Below are positions 15,833-27,007 of a stretch of DNA of 64,000 nucleotides, piece by piece (positions within the stretch are counted from its first letter, which is position 1; every line of letters begins with the position of its first letter). The stretch is from NCBI RefSeq assembly GCF_910596095.1, contig NC_056552.1, positions 19,168,611-19,232,610 on the forward strand, read 5' to 3'. Source of the DNA: Thunnus maccoyii. Lineage: Eukaryota; Chordata; Actinopteri; Scombriformes; Scombridae. Below the pieces are notes generated by a model. The model did no database searches, was not told the origin of the DNA, and saw only the letters and a list, made by a program, of their open reading frames with translations. A program made the position numbers and the translations under genes.

Positions 15833-17656
15833 TCATCCCTGCAGAGCTGGAAGGAGGTCCGCGATGCTCTCCACGTAGTAATCTGGCACCATCCCCTGCC
15901 TCTCTGCACAGCCGCTCTTCTGATGGGCGTCAGCGTCCGCCACAGTGCTGACTCCTGTGAGGGTGAGGAGGGTCTTCAGGCCGCAGTTGGAGCCCAGCAG
16001 GATGTCGGTGTCGAGGCGGTCGCCCACCATCAGGCAGCGGTTGCGGTCGACGCCATACTTTGAGGCCACGCAGTCGAACATGAAGTGGTTGGGTTTGCCC
16101 ACTGCGTGAGCCTTCCGCTGAGCAGCTGTCTCCACCGCCTGCAGCAGGCAGCCCGTACCTGGGGGGAGAAGTGAGGGTCATAAGATGAGGTGATTATATA
16201 TAGACAAATCGCAACAATTTTATTTAATGTCCTGTGACTTTTGTTTAGCTTTGTAAAACGAAACTGAGATCAAATCAGAGTTCCTGAGTAGCTTGAAAAT
16301 CCTTAGAGGTTTGTAAATTTTGGTCAGGTGTCCTAGAACTTGCTTTTTCTTAAGATCAAAGCTTCTATATCATTCAAGTCAAACCAAGTTTCTGTAGGCC
16401 TTGAGGATTCTTGATCATCTGTGATTAAGGTAAGGTTGTATTTTGTTTCTACACTGATAATTACAATGAAGAGCATATTAATATTTGCCATTTACTGGAT
16501 GTTGCAGATGGTAGGAGCTTGTAGGCTTTTTGGAAACACTTTGCATGCATAGTAGGATTTACATATAGAAATACAAGGAAATAAAGTTTTTTTGGTATTC
16601 TAAGCATTATTTAATTTCATTTAAGTATATTTTAAAGATTATATATTTGTACTGAAGCAGCAACATTACCGTAAAGTCAAAAATGACGCTTTGAATTTCA
16701 ACAAACAAAATTAAGAGTTGAGTTGTGTAGAAGCTCTGGTCAGCAGTTTGTTGTTAATCAGGGTCATATCTACATGGTTACCCTAGATTACGAAGCTCTC
16801 GCGAGATTTGTAGGCGTTGTTTCTTCATTGTGCGCGTTATACAAAATAATTATGTTTTCTTATGTGACAACGCTGTAATTAAGGCCTGGTAAGGTTTAGG
16901 CACAAAAAAAACATTTGGTTAGTGTTAGAGAAAGATCATGATTTGTGTTAAAAGGTTCACTCTCGCGAGATCTGACGCGGGTCTGGAGGATCATCACCAT
17001 CTAGACACAACCATTAATAAGCATTTAAGTGTGCAGTAGTGTCCGTTTCTCCCTAAGTTACCTGGGACGGCCTTGCCTCCCTCCAGAGGCAGCCTGGTGT
17101 CCGTGTTGGTGCCCACAAACAGACAGTCCGACTGGGTCAGGTACTGCAGGGCTCTGTTCAGCTTCATGTAACTGAAATGTTCATCAAAGCCGACCAGCAC
17201 CGCCTTCACCTCGGGGTCCAGAGGCACGTTGGCCCACTCGATCTGCTTCCCGGTGATGTGGTCAGGTCCCACCCCGATCTGCTGGATGCCCACCGCCTCC
17301 AGCTCCTGTTTCAACGCGTTGCCCCCTATCAGATACACTTTTCCCTGCAGCTTGCAGACCGTCTTCAGGTACATGGCGGAGCAGTACGCCGTCCCGAACA
17401 CCTCTTCTTCCGTCACGTTGAACCCCAACGCGGACATTTTATCGGCGTACATCTTCCTCGTCTTGGTGCTGTTGTTGGTGACGAAGAATACTTTCTTCCC
17501 ATGCTCCTTAAGCAGGTTTATGACTTGCGGGGCGCCGGGGATGGCCTGGTCCCCCCGCCAGATGACCCCATCGCAGTCAAACAGGACGCTGTCCACGGAG
17601 TCCAGCACCTGTTTCACCAGCGGTCCGCTCAGCTGTGTACATTTAGACCCAGACAT
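15833..17656 (-). CDS. pgp: pgp, phosphoglycolate / glycerol-3-phosphate phosphatase
   Basis: Two minus-strand exons, 17656-17062 and 16158-15833, join in phase to give 306 residues (the human protein is about 321). This is a HAD-superfamily phosphatase. Motif I is LFDCDGVIW, with the nucleophile Asp27 and general acid Asp29. Motif II is [11 protein letters not shown] (about 56-66). The motif III lysine is Lys220 in GKPN, and motif IV is MVGDRLDTD (Asp245, Asp250). A C2-type cap lies between, including [13 protein letters not shown]. The enzyme dephosphorylates 2-phosphoglycolate and glycerol-3-phosphate and clears toxic glycolytic side products in the cytosol. The long antisense frames over exon 1 are shadows. 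The gene keeps its position beside bricd5 as in human. Confidence 0.96.
16797..16970. promoter_or_regulatory. Two TCTCGCGAGA palindromes in the pgp intron
   Basis: The ten-base palindrome TCTCGCGAGA occurs at 16797-16806 and 16961-16970, in the only pgp intron. The same element is an established core-promoter motif at many vertebrate CpG promoters. Two perfect copies 164 bases apart in AT-rich intron sequence are unlikely by chance. Any promoter or enhancer role is inference. Confidence 0.45.
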
Positions 17657-18881
17657 CGGGAAGAGCTGAACTACAATTCAAATCTTAACACCTCTTATCA
17701 CGCAACCGCCGTCACCGCACGTTGCTTTCCCCGCAGAGCACAGTCACCCGCCTTACGACGCTCATAGAGCGGAGCAGTGCCGCAGGTAGAGACGCTTACC
17801 TGTAGCTGGGAGGCAAATACCGACCAGTTTAGTTTATTAAGTGCAGTGTTGAAACGAATCTCAGAGGAAGAAAGCCTGACCTTCCAGCTAAGTGTTGCAA
17901 TCAATACTGCAGTTACTTCCGCACCGGCTTAAAGGGACAAGAGCCTCATAAAAATAAGTCCGGCCCACTTTCACGCTTGCGCACAATTTGTACTAAAAAA
18001 AAAGAACACATAAAAATTTAAAAAACAAAATCACTAACTATAGTATCGAGGTATTCTAAGCTCCCATGAGTTTTCAAGGATAAGTTCACAATTTTTCAAG
18101 TCTGTCTGAAAGGTGCCCATATGAACACTGAAATAGATTTCCCTCGCTGTAATCAATCCTCCTGTTCATACTGGCTATTAAAAGATCCTCTCAAATGCAC
18201 TTTCAATGTAAGTGATGGGGGTCAAAATCCACAGCGTGTCCACATTTTTACTCATTTTGTGCAAAAATGCATTTAAAGGTTTATCTGAAGCTTATATGAG
18301 GCTTCAGCAGTCCAAGTTAGTTGTATCAAGTGGATATCTGCCACATTTTAGCATCAAATTCCCCCTTTGTGTTTCCTCAGACAGTGTTTCCCTGTTTAGC
18401 GGGACACAAGAAGAGGGCCTTTGGGGCTAAAAAGACTAACATTGAAAGATATCTACTTGATTTGACTCATTTGGACGCTGAAGCTTCATATTAGCTTTAG
18501 ATAAACTTTTAAATACATTTTTACACAGAAGGACTGTGGATTTTGTAATAATAATAACAATAATGACATTATTTAAATCCTTGCCTACCTATAAAATAGA
18601 GTGTTACCTAACAGGAATAGACAATAGTGCTTAAAGTACAACATATTCAAAAGCTCATGCCATGGTGTAGTATTGAAGAAATTACATGTCAATTTGTTTA
18701 CATGTCCAGCTTAGGAAGTTCACATACACAAAAAAGTAAAAAGGGATTGAATAAGGTGTCCTAAGCTTGCAGCTAGAATATGTAATTAACAGGCAATATT
18801 TTTTGTTACCAGACCTTTCAAATTCATGTAAACAAATGTAGGACAGACACCAGAGCTCATAAAGAAATCACTGACATAAAC
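17657..18881. other. pgp upstream region and pgp-zdhhc4 spacer
   Basis: Positions 17657-17950 are relatively CpG-rich and should contain the pgp promoter and leader. Positions about 18070-18560 are a dispersed repeat (family B1, shared with 14615-14722). The frame at 18212-18430 lies within it. No other gene is seen. Confidence 0.5.
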
Positions 18882-18887
18882 TTTATT
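18882..18887 (-). terminator. zdhhc4 polyadenylation signal
   Basis: TTTATT on the plus strand reads AATAAA on the minus strand, about 93 bases after the zdhhc4 stop codon. Confidence 0.6.
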
Positions 18888-18979
18888 TTCCCTGTAGTAG
18901 TAGCAGTAGATCTCGTGGACAGTAAATCCGAGGGGAACGTACAGTGAATGCAGCATAACAACACAGAAGGCAGTATCTT

Positions 18980-21779
18980 TCAGTTGTCTTTTTTCCGAAC
19001 AGGTTGCGGAGGGAAGAAAATCTCGCCCAGGTTTCGAAGTAGCCCTCGGCTGTAGTAGTGTCTTTTAGAGTGATCTGGTGTTGGGCTACAGAGATGGTCT
19101 GCTGTTGAAGTTGGGTGGCAGTGCTGACAAACGTAACCTCGACTTTTGTACCACTCGTTGGAGGTCTGGTTGACAACAGCCAGGTAGGAATGGAACAGGG
19201 CATAACCCGCCAGCAGGAAGAAGACAAAGACCAGAAAGCCCAGCATAAAAACAATTCGGGGGAAGGTGAGGAATAGATGCTGGAAGGACAGAAGGAAAAA
19301 CATTTCAACATGAGATATCTAATTGGAAAAACATGGCAAACATTAGATTTTCAGAATAATTAAAGCCTTTTACTTGATTAAAGTCACTTCAGCTAGTAAA
19401 TGTCCTATTAGAGCAGCATATAAAATGATATACAGTATGTCAGTGGTCCTGAGTCTCACCTGTACAACAAACAGAGGCCCCGTTGCTTGCTGCTGGCCAT
19501 ATTCATCTATATAACTGGCCCTCATAAGCCCTGACCGCAATACAGCATGAAACAGCATGTCTGCTGTCAGTAGGGCAATGTCGCCTGCCATGGCGCACAC
19601 GCTGAAGAGGTAAAGCAGGAAGTAGCGTGTGTTCTGAGCACCGATACAGTTGTTCACCCAGACACAGTGGTGGTCAAAACGCTGAACACATCTGTTGCAG
19701 ACCCCTGAAATACAAAGTGTTGATACAGTGAGCACTACTACAAGGAAAATGTGTTTTTTCTTTTGGCACTTTTCTTTCTTTGAGCACAAAAAGTGTACAA
19801 CTATGTCACTGTTTGTTACTTTTAATTCTAACATGCTGGTTTGAAGATGTTTTGCTACAAAAATGCAATGAATAAGTTTAATCAGCATTGATACATTTCA
19901 AGTATTTTTGTAAAGGTAGAGAAACTACGGGTACAGCATGAACCCAAGAGGGAAGAGAATAGCTGCTACAACAGCAGGACTCACTGCAGTGTTTGGAGCG
20001 GGCCGGTTTGACGAGCTGGCAGGTTGGACAGGAGACTCCTGGGTGAAACAGTCTCCTGTCATACGGATAGATGTGTATCTGGCCAGCGACTTTCTTCTTT
20101 GTCACTGTGCCTGTCAGATGGTGAGTCGAGAGGAGCGGGTTGAGAAAAAAATACAGCACTGTGTAATAACACAAAGCACATACTAGTGCTGCATGATTTC
20201 AGATATTCTAATAAAATATATTTTCTCTGCCTATTCTTGTATAACACCATCTGAAATGACCTACAGTAAGTAATACATTTTATGAGGAATTGATGCTACA
20301 TGCAACTGCTTTTCTGCAAACCCACAACCTACATTACACGGGCCTTATAACCAGTAGTAAAACCACTCTTTAAGACTAAATTGGATGAATCTATCATGTA
20401 ACCTTTCATGGAAATTAGGCATTTGCAGCAAATGTAGCAGTAGTAGGCATGTGAACAGCAGAAGAATTCAAGCACGCAGACCAAATAAAAACTATACCTT
20501 TAATATGAAAAGACAGAGAATTCAGGTAGAGTTTGGAGGGTAAATGAGCATAGTAGCTGCATCTGGCATTCCCAAGATCAAGGTAATCAAGGTGTTCAAG
20601 TCTTACATATCTCACATGGAGCATTTCACCTTCCTTTCTCATGTAAATATGTTCTAGCATATATGCTGCAGGTAATATAAACTTCACCTGGATCTCTCTT
20701 GATGCAGAGGTAGAAGAAAACAGACTTTATGGCCAGCAGGACGTAAGGCACAGACAGGCTGGTCAGAGTGGTGTCCATCTCCCTGCAGAAGCCAAACACC
20801 TCATAGGTGAACTCTGCATACACAGCACCCTCCAGCAGGATATGTAGATAGATGAACATGTTGTTCCTATAATGAAAGGCAAATGCCAAACACTGAAGGT
20901 AAATACATAAGATAAGTTGTCTGAGGCTAAAATGATAGACTAATATACAAGATTAGATCCATCAAATATAATGAGAATTGATTTATTTCTGGGAGCACTA
21001 AACTTTAAAGTTCCCCTCCACTCAAAAATGTGTTTTTCTTCTTGTTCCTACAGTTGTATGTTTGAGCTTCACTGTGCAGAGTTTGACACAAGAAGTTTCA
21101 CAATCATCTGCTTAAAGTGGAAAGTTTCTCTGTGCTCATTGAAAATCTGATTTTAAGGGGTGGGCCTACAAGCATGATTTGTAACATCACAAATAGTTTG
21201 GAAGCCAATCCTAGTACGATATTCAAAGTATACAAGAGTGATGTGGAAACTTAAAGCCTCCAGTGTACAAACACTGAGAATGGAAGTATAGTGAAGTATG
21301 ACTTTTTTAATGGGGGAGAAGGAGTAGATGTCATTTTAAGGATTTTAGCAAGATAATTATACTTTTTCCCCTGAAAAACCACATCAAACACACATTATTG
21401 TTCCAAGCAGAGTATTTTTGTTTGCCTTAATACATGTGTGGAGGAGACCTTTAACTACAAACCTTTGATGAAACAGCCTGTGCAAGGTCCACTGTGAAAG
21501 CTTTTGAAGCCATTTGGGCGTGAATGGTGAAATTACCTGTGAAGGAAATTGACAACAACTGTAAAAGCAGAGGACGTGTTTTCATTGTATTGTGAGAAAT
21601 TAGTGTAACAACGCCACACAGCGTCAGGTTGAAGAAGTACAGTTAACTTTTCTTACCTTTACTAGAAAGTTGAAGAGGATAGTGAAGGGGGTTTGCTGCT
21701 GGCCTGAGTATTTGCAGACGAGGACGATACATGTTAGCACCACCGCGACGTATATAGCGAACAGAGTGAGGAAATCCAT
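18980..21779 (-). CDS. zdhhc4: zdhhc4, DHHC-type palmitoyltransferase
   Basis: Six minus-strand exons join in phase: 21779-21657, 21536-21463, 20866-20688, 20110-19985, 19704-19460, 19279-18980. They give 348 residues (the human protein is 344). Exon 2 (74 bases) is too short for a simple ORF listing but encodes the expected WLQK...LHRLFHQ segment. Transmembrane segments lie near the N terminus ([21 protein letters not shown]), in exon 3 (two), in exon 5 and in exon 6 ([20 protein letters not shown]). The cysteine-rich catalytic core reads [15 protein letters not shown] ... [20 protein letters not shown], with DHHC at residues 178-181. The C terminus [12 protein letters not shown] includes a dilysine-type ER-retention pattern. 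The enzyme S-palmitoylates membrane proteins at the ER/Golgi. Confidence 0.95.
20990..21462. repeat. Dispersed repeat family B2 in zdhhc4 intron 2
   Basis: Similar to 14728-15170 in the same orientation, for example 'gtgtttttcttcttgtt', 'gagcttcactgtgcaga' and 'gttccaagcagagtattttt'. The repeat ends close to the donor of zdhhc4 exon 2. Confidence 0.6.
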
Positions 21780-22280
21780 GTCTCACCTGGGAGCTTCATA
21801 GAAACGAAACAACAGGTGTTTGTGGAGCAAACTCAACAAGAACATATGGTTTTGTTACTGCTAAGTTTCCCAATCATTTTGTCTCAACCTGGTGAAGATA
21901 TCTACATCCAAAAAACGCAGATGTAACTGAAAACGAGTCTGATAAACAAGTTTACGTTAGCACGCTAGGTCAGCACCCAACGTTAGCGAACCATACCGAC
22001 CCTCCCATTCAAAGCTTTTTAAATCTTTCATCTCTCCTCTTACCTCCTAGTCGAGCTCACACATAGCTGCCTTTTTAGTGTTTTATCTCACGTCAGCATA
22101 GCTGTTTGGGGTTTCGTAGCGTGTGCCGTCAGCTCCACTTTCGGTCCATGCCCATGTCTTGTAAACAATGCTAGTTCCTTAGCATCGACGTTGCTAACTA
22201 CAAAGCTAACAGATGATAGGTTGGGTCAAACGTCCCTGCTGAGGCTGATACTGCTGCTTAGCTATGAGAGGAAAAACGTC
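21780..22280 (-). promoter_or_regulatory. zdhhc4 promoter and 5' UTR region
   Basis: The 500 bases upstream of the zdhhc4 start are richer in CpG than their surroundings (acgttagc, catcgacgttgc, gtttcgtagcgtgtgccgtc). No TATA box is seen. The start site is not determinable by eye. If 22843-22980 is a real exon, this could be a shared divergent promoter. Confidence 0.4.
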
Positions 22281-22842
22281 TGTTTCAAACAGTATGCTGA
22301 TATAAATGTGATACAAAAGTGGAGAAAATGATATTAGTTTGCATTATGTCAGTAAACTCCTGTTTTTAAAAGCTTATATATAACTGTAAAATAACTAGTT
22401 CACACTTGTGCAGCTCTTATGTATAGTATGGTTTTCTTTGTGAATAGTCAGACTAATGTTTTCACCCTTTTTGGAATATATTGAACGTACTTATCTCAAT
22501 ACAGACTTTCTTATTTATCCACAGGGGCATCCCATTTTACTGTCTTTAGCATGACAGGCTTCAGTTTTCCAGACTCCTATATGTTTAAAAAAGTTGAAGA
22601 GTTTGTCTTTGTTCCTGAATGAAGAGCAGATATGGTGCATTTAGGCTTTCTCCTGGATCCAGCAGGTCAGTTAATGTCATGCAAGGAGCACATTCCTGCT
22701 TCCAAATTAGAACAGAAATTAGACCACTAAAGATGACTGCACTGTCTTGACCTTTTTTTGGCTTCACCGTCTACATAAACGACTATCTCAGAGTTAGTTA
22801 GTTGTTTTTTCTCTCTGTCACTGACATCCACTGCTCCACACA

Positions 22843-22980
22843 ATGCAAAAAGGCATCACAAGACACCTCTTGGATCTGGTTGCTGACTTGGCCCGACACT
22901 CATATTACAGCTCACAGTGCTGGAGAGGAGAGCATTACTCAGGAGCTCTGCATGCACGTCTGTGGATGCTGTTTAAAAAG
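22843..22980 (+). CDS. Orphan candidate first coding exon, unassigned
   Basis: An ATG preceded by an in-frame TGA seven codons upstream opens 46 codons (MQKGITRHLLDLVADLARHS, then a Tyr/Ser/Trp-containing helical-looking part, ending LWMLFKK). The frame meets a GTACGG donor after 22980 in phase 0. Composition and helix pattern look coding, unlike nearby sequence. No following exon was found before grid2ip and I do not recognise the protein. It could be an exon of a gene that shares a divergent promoter with zdhhc4, a remnant, or chance. Confidence 0.25.
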
Positions 22981-24340
22981 GTACGGTGTGTGTGGTTGTG
23001 CTTAAGCCTTTGTGGGTTATACTGGTGTTTGTATCATTTTAGATGATTTTAAATGTTTATGGTGTTACAGAGGTTATTGCTCACAAAATATTGTGTATTT
23101 GTAGATACATTTTGAAGCTGAGAACTGTTTCTGAAACTTTTTCACTCTGTGTTCTCATAACAGTGATGAAGTGCCAGTTTTGCTATCATAAAGAGAAAAT
23201 CTAATCTAATGTATAATGTAGACATACTCAAATGTACAGTAATAATTATTTCAAGTGATTATTACAATTGGACTAATTAAGCGAAAAGGCTGAGACAGTT
23301 TTATCAGACTCAGTTGCCTGTGAAATGTCATTTTCTGTCTGTCTTCTTGTCACACACGAGTAACCGTCTTGGCATGTAAGTGGAGAGTTTGATTGAAGTG
23401 AACAGTGTCTGTTTGGAGATACAGCCATTCGTGTTGAATTATTCAGTTGGTACCAGACGGGCTGTTCCTTATTGTGTGCTTTGCCACTAATGACGGTTCA
23501 CACTCCAGTAGGTCCACCTGAAGGCTTCCTTACAGGTACTTTCTCTTCAGCTGGGATGAATTCTCATTTTAATACTGAATGCAACTTGTTAATAGAGAGG
23601 GATTAATAAACTGAGAAAAATCATTTCATTAATTGATAATGAAAATAATTATTAGTAGCAGCCCTGAAGCTGTCTGTACCTGAGGTACCCTAACAATAAG
23701 TTAATACTGTTTAATACAGTAACATAATATAATATTATATAATACTCTCTCTGTGATATCTTCCCTCTCGACATAATCTCTCATATTCAAGGGTGGAATT
23801 AGCTTTTTTAAATTTACTCGTTGCTGTAATTGAATTTTTTTTAAATTAAATAAATCTATAGGGAACTCTACCTTCTGTAGTATTTTCAGTCATAAAAATC
23901 ACTTTTAACTATGATCTCCTTTTCAAAAAAACAAACTTTTACTCTTTAAAGTATCAGTTACTGCCATTTACTTAAATATATTTCTAAACGACCATCTTCT
24001 CAAAAGTAAGTCTGTGGTTTTGACTAATACTGCAGGTGCATTTCAAATGGCCAGCAAACCCACACAGGTGTTTTCACTTCAGACTAATTAGACCCTTGTT
24101 AAGGTTGAAGTTGGGTGGAGCTTTGCTGGGAATTACATGAGGTCACCAAACTCTGAGGGGGATGTCAATCAAAATCAATATGTAGACACCCATTCAGTCC
24201 TCAGAAGAAGTGTACTAGGTGTACAATGTTGGGACTTCAAACAAGTATTTTTCACAGATAATTAAGAAAAATATCCCCCATGTAAAAGCACTTCTGCTTG
24301 AGTAGGTCATTGCAACATTGTTCCACAACAACCGCCACAA
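22981..24340. other. Intergenic, no feature seen
   Basis: AT-rich sequence between zdhhc4 and grid2ip. No conserved-looking frame or RNA gene was noticed. Confidence 0.5.
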
Positions 24341-24344
24341 AAAA

Positions 24345-24620
24345 ACTAGGGCTACAGCTAATAATTATTTTCATTATTGGTTAAATGCTGGATTATTTTT
24401 TTAACAGATTAATTATTTTGTCTATAAGATGTCAGAAAATAGTAAAACTCACCACAATCCCAGAGTTTAATGAGATGTCTTCAGATTGCAGATGTTTAAA
24501 CCTCAAAGATATAACATTTACAACGACATAAGAAAAGCAGGAAATCCTCACATCAGAGCTGTGACTGTCAAATGTCTTGAATTGTTGTTGATTCATTGAC
24601 TAATGTTTCAACACAAGAAA
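24345..24620. repeat. Dispersed teleost repeat fragment
   Basis: 'agggctacagctaataattattttcattat' followed by 'tataagatgtcagaaaatagt' is a sequence type I recognise as scattered through many teleost introns. A short related piece recurs at 24755-24800. Class assignment is uncertain. Confidence 0.5.
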
Positions 24621-24826
24621 GACCTTTCTAATGTAAGTCTCACATTAACTAATTTTTTTTTCTAGCATGTGGTCATTTCACTGTCGTAAGAATATCGTGC
24701 GGGTACTATAGCTCTGACCTTTTCACTCCTAACTATCACTTGTCTATAATAAGGACTGCAACCAACATTTTCATTATCAATTAATCTGCCCATTTATTTT
24801 CTTATGTTTCTTTTGGTCTAAAACAT

Positions 24827-25297
24827 TTGGTTTTAAAAATGCGTCTTGGGTGATCGAATCACAAGTGGACAATATTAAATACAAGTGTAAACAACCACCA
24901 AGACACATTGTGATCCGCTCACTCTAACCACAGTGGTTTGGGACGCATTTGACCACATATCTCTTGTGGTGTAAATGCTCATGCGTCCCTTAAAACGACG
25001 TAACTGGAACATATGTCATCAATGCAGAATGTGGTAGTTGCTCTTCTTGAAACATTTTAGTTTTCTTAGCTAGTCCGTGCAAAATAAATCTGGCACTTTT
25101 CAGGCGACAGACTGACTTAATAGCTATGCACGGGGCCCTTGGACCCTCTAGCGGAAGTGACGTAGGCAGTAACGAAATCTGAACACAAATGGTCAGCTGG
25201 GCACCTTGGAGATGCGTGATAGACACAGGTGTAAACGATGATGTCTCTCGGCTGTCCATTTGTGTTTGGATAACCGAAACACATTTTAAAACCAAGT
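24827..25297. mobile_element. Non-autonomous DNA transposon with long imperfect inverted ends
   Basis: The left end (tttggttttaaaaatgcgtc, then cacaagtggacaat ... aagtgtaaac) is mirrored at the right end (gtgtaaacgatgatg ... gtccatttgtgtttgg ... acattttaaaaccaagtg). The arms are about 65 bases and imperfect. The interior has no transposase frame. The target-site duplication is not clear. Confidence 0.55.
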
Positions 25298-26196
25298 GTA
25301 AACAGACTCAGAGTGGCTTTAAGATGATCTAACTGTTGCACCTGTTCTGCACTATCAGTGAAATGCCTGTTTTCACTCCTGCTTTTACTCAGCTCAGCCT
25401 CCGATTGAGACTGTATCTTGACACTGCAGTGATCTGTCACACTGTCTGACTTAAATACAAGGCTTTCACAATATTCTCTTACTATAGTGAGTGTAAACAT
25501 CCATCAAGGGAGGGGACCATGTGTTCCTACAGTATTAATAACCGGGGGTGGAGGAGAGCTGAAGATTCAGCCCATAATCCTACTAATCCTGCAGGCTAAA
25601 GTCTTAAATTGCCCCTGCTCCTTCTCAATGGACTGAACATTTAAATCTACTCGCACACATGGAGACACACACATGGACGCACAGAATTCCAGGCAAGCAG
25701 ACGCTCCAATTAGTACTCATCAGGCTTTCTTGCATCGACGCAGAGTGATTCTGGGCCAGGAGCGGTCCCTCAGAGAGCCACCTAGCCAAGAGAGGAGGAG
25801 GAGGAAAAAGACACATTGGTGTATTTATAGAAAAATGAGGCCTCACAATACCCTTTTTGGAGAGAGAATTATTAAGGAACCGAGGTGCGCGGGTGCATGC
25901 GTCCCAGTTTTCTGATTAACACTGTGCAAGCAGGCTGGCCCAAGGATGAATCAGGAATGAGACGCAGGACCAACTCCTTGACACACCCACAGAGAGACTG
26001 CACTCGCTTTTCATGCACACTCACCCCTTGCTCACGAGGAGACTGCTGTGGTTTCAGAGTGGAGGAATGGGTCAATGTTTTGAGTTCGTCACCCTTTCTG
26101 TTTGACTTTGGGTTGTGGGGTGGTCAGGGGGGAGTTGGGTTTTTTTTTTCATATTATATTTGAGAAGACAGATTGGATAAAAGTCTGACATTCAAG
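25298..26196 (+). promoter_or_regulatory. Possible upstream region of long-form grid2ip
   Basis: Sequence preceding the candidate 5' exon at 26197 includes a purine-rich block at 25780-25815 and a G-rich block at 26110-26140. No clear TATA box or CpG island is present. The assignment depends entirely on the candidate exon being real. Confidence 0.2.
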
Positions 26197-26281
26197 ATGA
26201 AGAAGTTTTTGCAAAACAAAAAAGGCAGATACTCTTTTCGGCAGAGCAAACGGGGCTCTCGGTATCCATCTAAAGATTTCT
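26197..26281 (+). CDS. Candidate 5' exon of long-form grid2ip
   Basis: The ATG at 26197 (A at -3) opens 28 codons of very basic sequence (MKKFLQNKKGRYSFRQSKRG, then SRYPSKDF). They end at a strong donor, CT|GTAAGT, leaving one base. The acceptor TTTAAG at 28267-28272 restores the frame exactly, giving D-F-F-L-S-M at the start codon of the first PDZ exon (28281). This is a phase-compatible N-terminal extension. The human long form, as I recall it, starts at the equivalent of 28281, so this may instead be non-coding, alternative or spurious. Confidence 0.35.
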
Positions 26282-26982
26282 GTAAGTCTTTTATCAGCTT
26301 CGTCCACTGTGTGAGTCCTGCTGTGCTGTGGTTTTGGAGGCTGTGGATCACATCATTAGCCTCCAGCTGAGCTGTGGGGTTTATAGTAGATTATATTTAG
26401 CAAAAACCAACATCTCAATTTCTGTAATTCTGTATTTATCATTTTTGAGATGTTTTTTTTAGTTAATGCTGTCCGGTATCTTACCTGCGTAGAACTCATC
26501 AGTGCAGCCAATGGTGTACTCCCATTCTTTATTGCATAATTACTATTCAACAGGAAAGACGTGCGTGTGCACTGAATGAAAAAAATTGCTGCAGGAACTT
26601 TTGTCTCTCAAGCTAATTAAGGTCACAATCTCTGCGATGCCTTAATTTGATTGGCTGCTTTGGAGTTTGTGAATCAGGTCAGGGACCGCTGAGTGTGTCA
26701 TGGTTCAGGGTAGAGGGTTACAGAGCCGCACGCGATAGTACAACTTGAGACACAGGAGAGAGCAGGAAGGAGAAGAGACAGGGCACAGATGTATCTCAAG
26801 TTGTGTGTATAACATGCAAAGGATTATTTGATCTAAGGGTTCTTTTGCAATGTCAGTAGACTGGAGTGCATTGACTGCTGTGGGTAAGTTTATGTGTTTG
26901 AATGTGTTTGTGTCGTTTTCTTCATGTTTTGGCTGGACCGCAACAGCGGCGCCAGCCCCATAAACGCAAATGTCTGTCCCTG

Positions 26983-27007
26983 ACTGACTGACTGACTGAC
27001 TGACTGA
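26983..27007. repeat. (TGAC)n microsatellite within a dispersed repeat
   Basis: Tandem TGAC units lie inside a segment (about 26930-27080) that resembles 45705-45800 ('ttttggctggac-gcaacagc', 'attggtcggcca/attggccggcca'). Confidence 0.6.

Noticed and set aside
17177..17767. A 196-codon plus-strand open frame (and a 146-codon one at 17229-17669)
   Set aside because: Both are antisense to the pgp first exon, whose HAD motifs are unmistakable. GC-rich coding DNA often leaves the opposite strand open.
19938..20186. Plus-strand 82-codon frame
   Set aside because: Antisense to the zdhhc4 exon that encodes the cysteine-rich domain start.
25117..25500. 127-codon minus-strand frame
   Set aside because: It overlaps the inverted-end element at 24827-25297 and has no recognisable domain.
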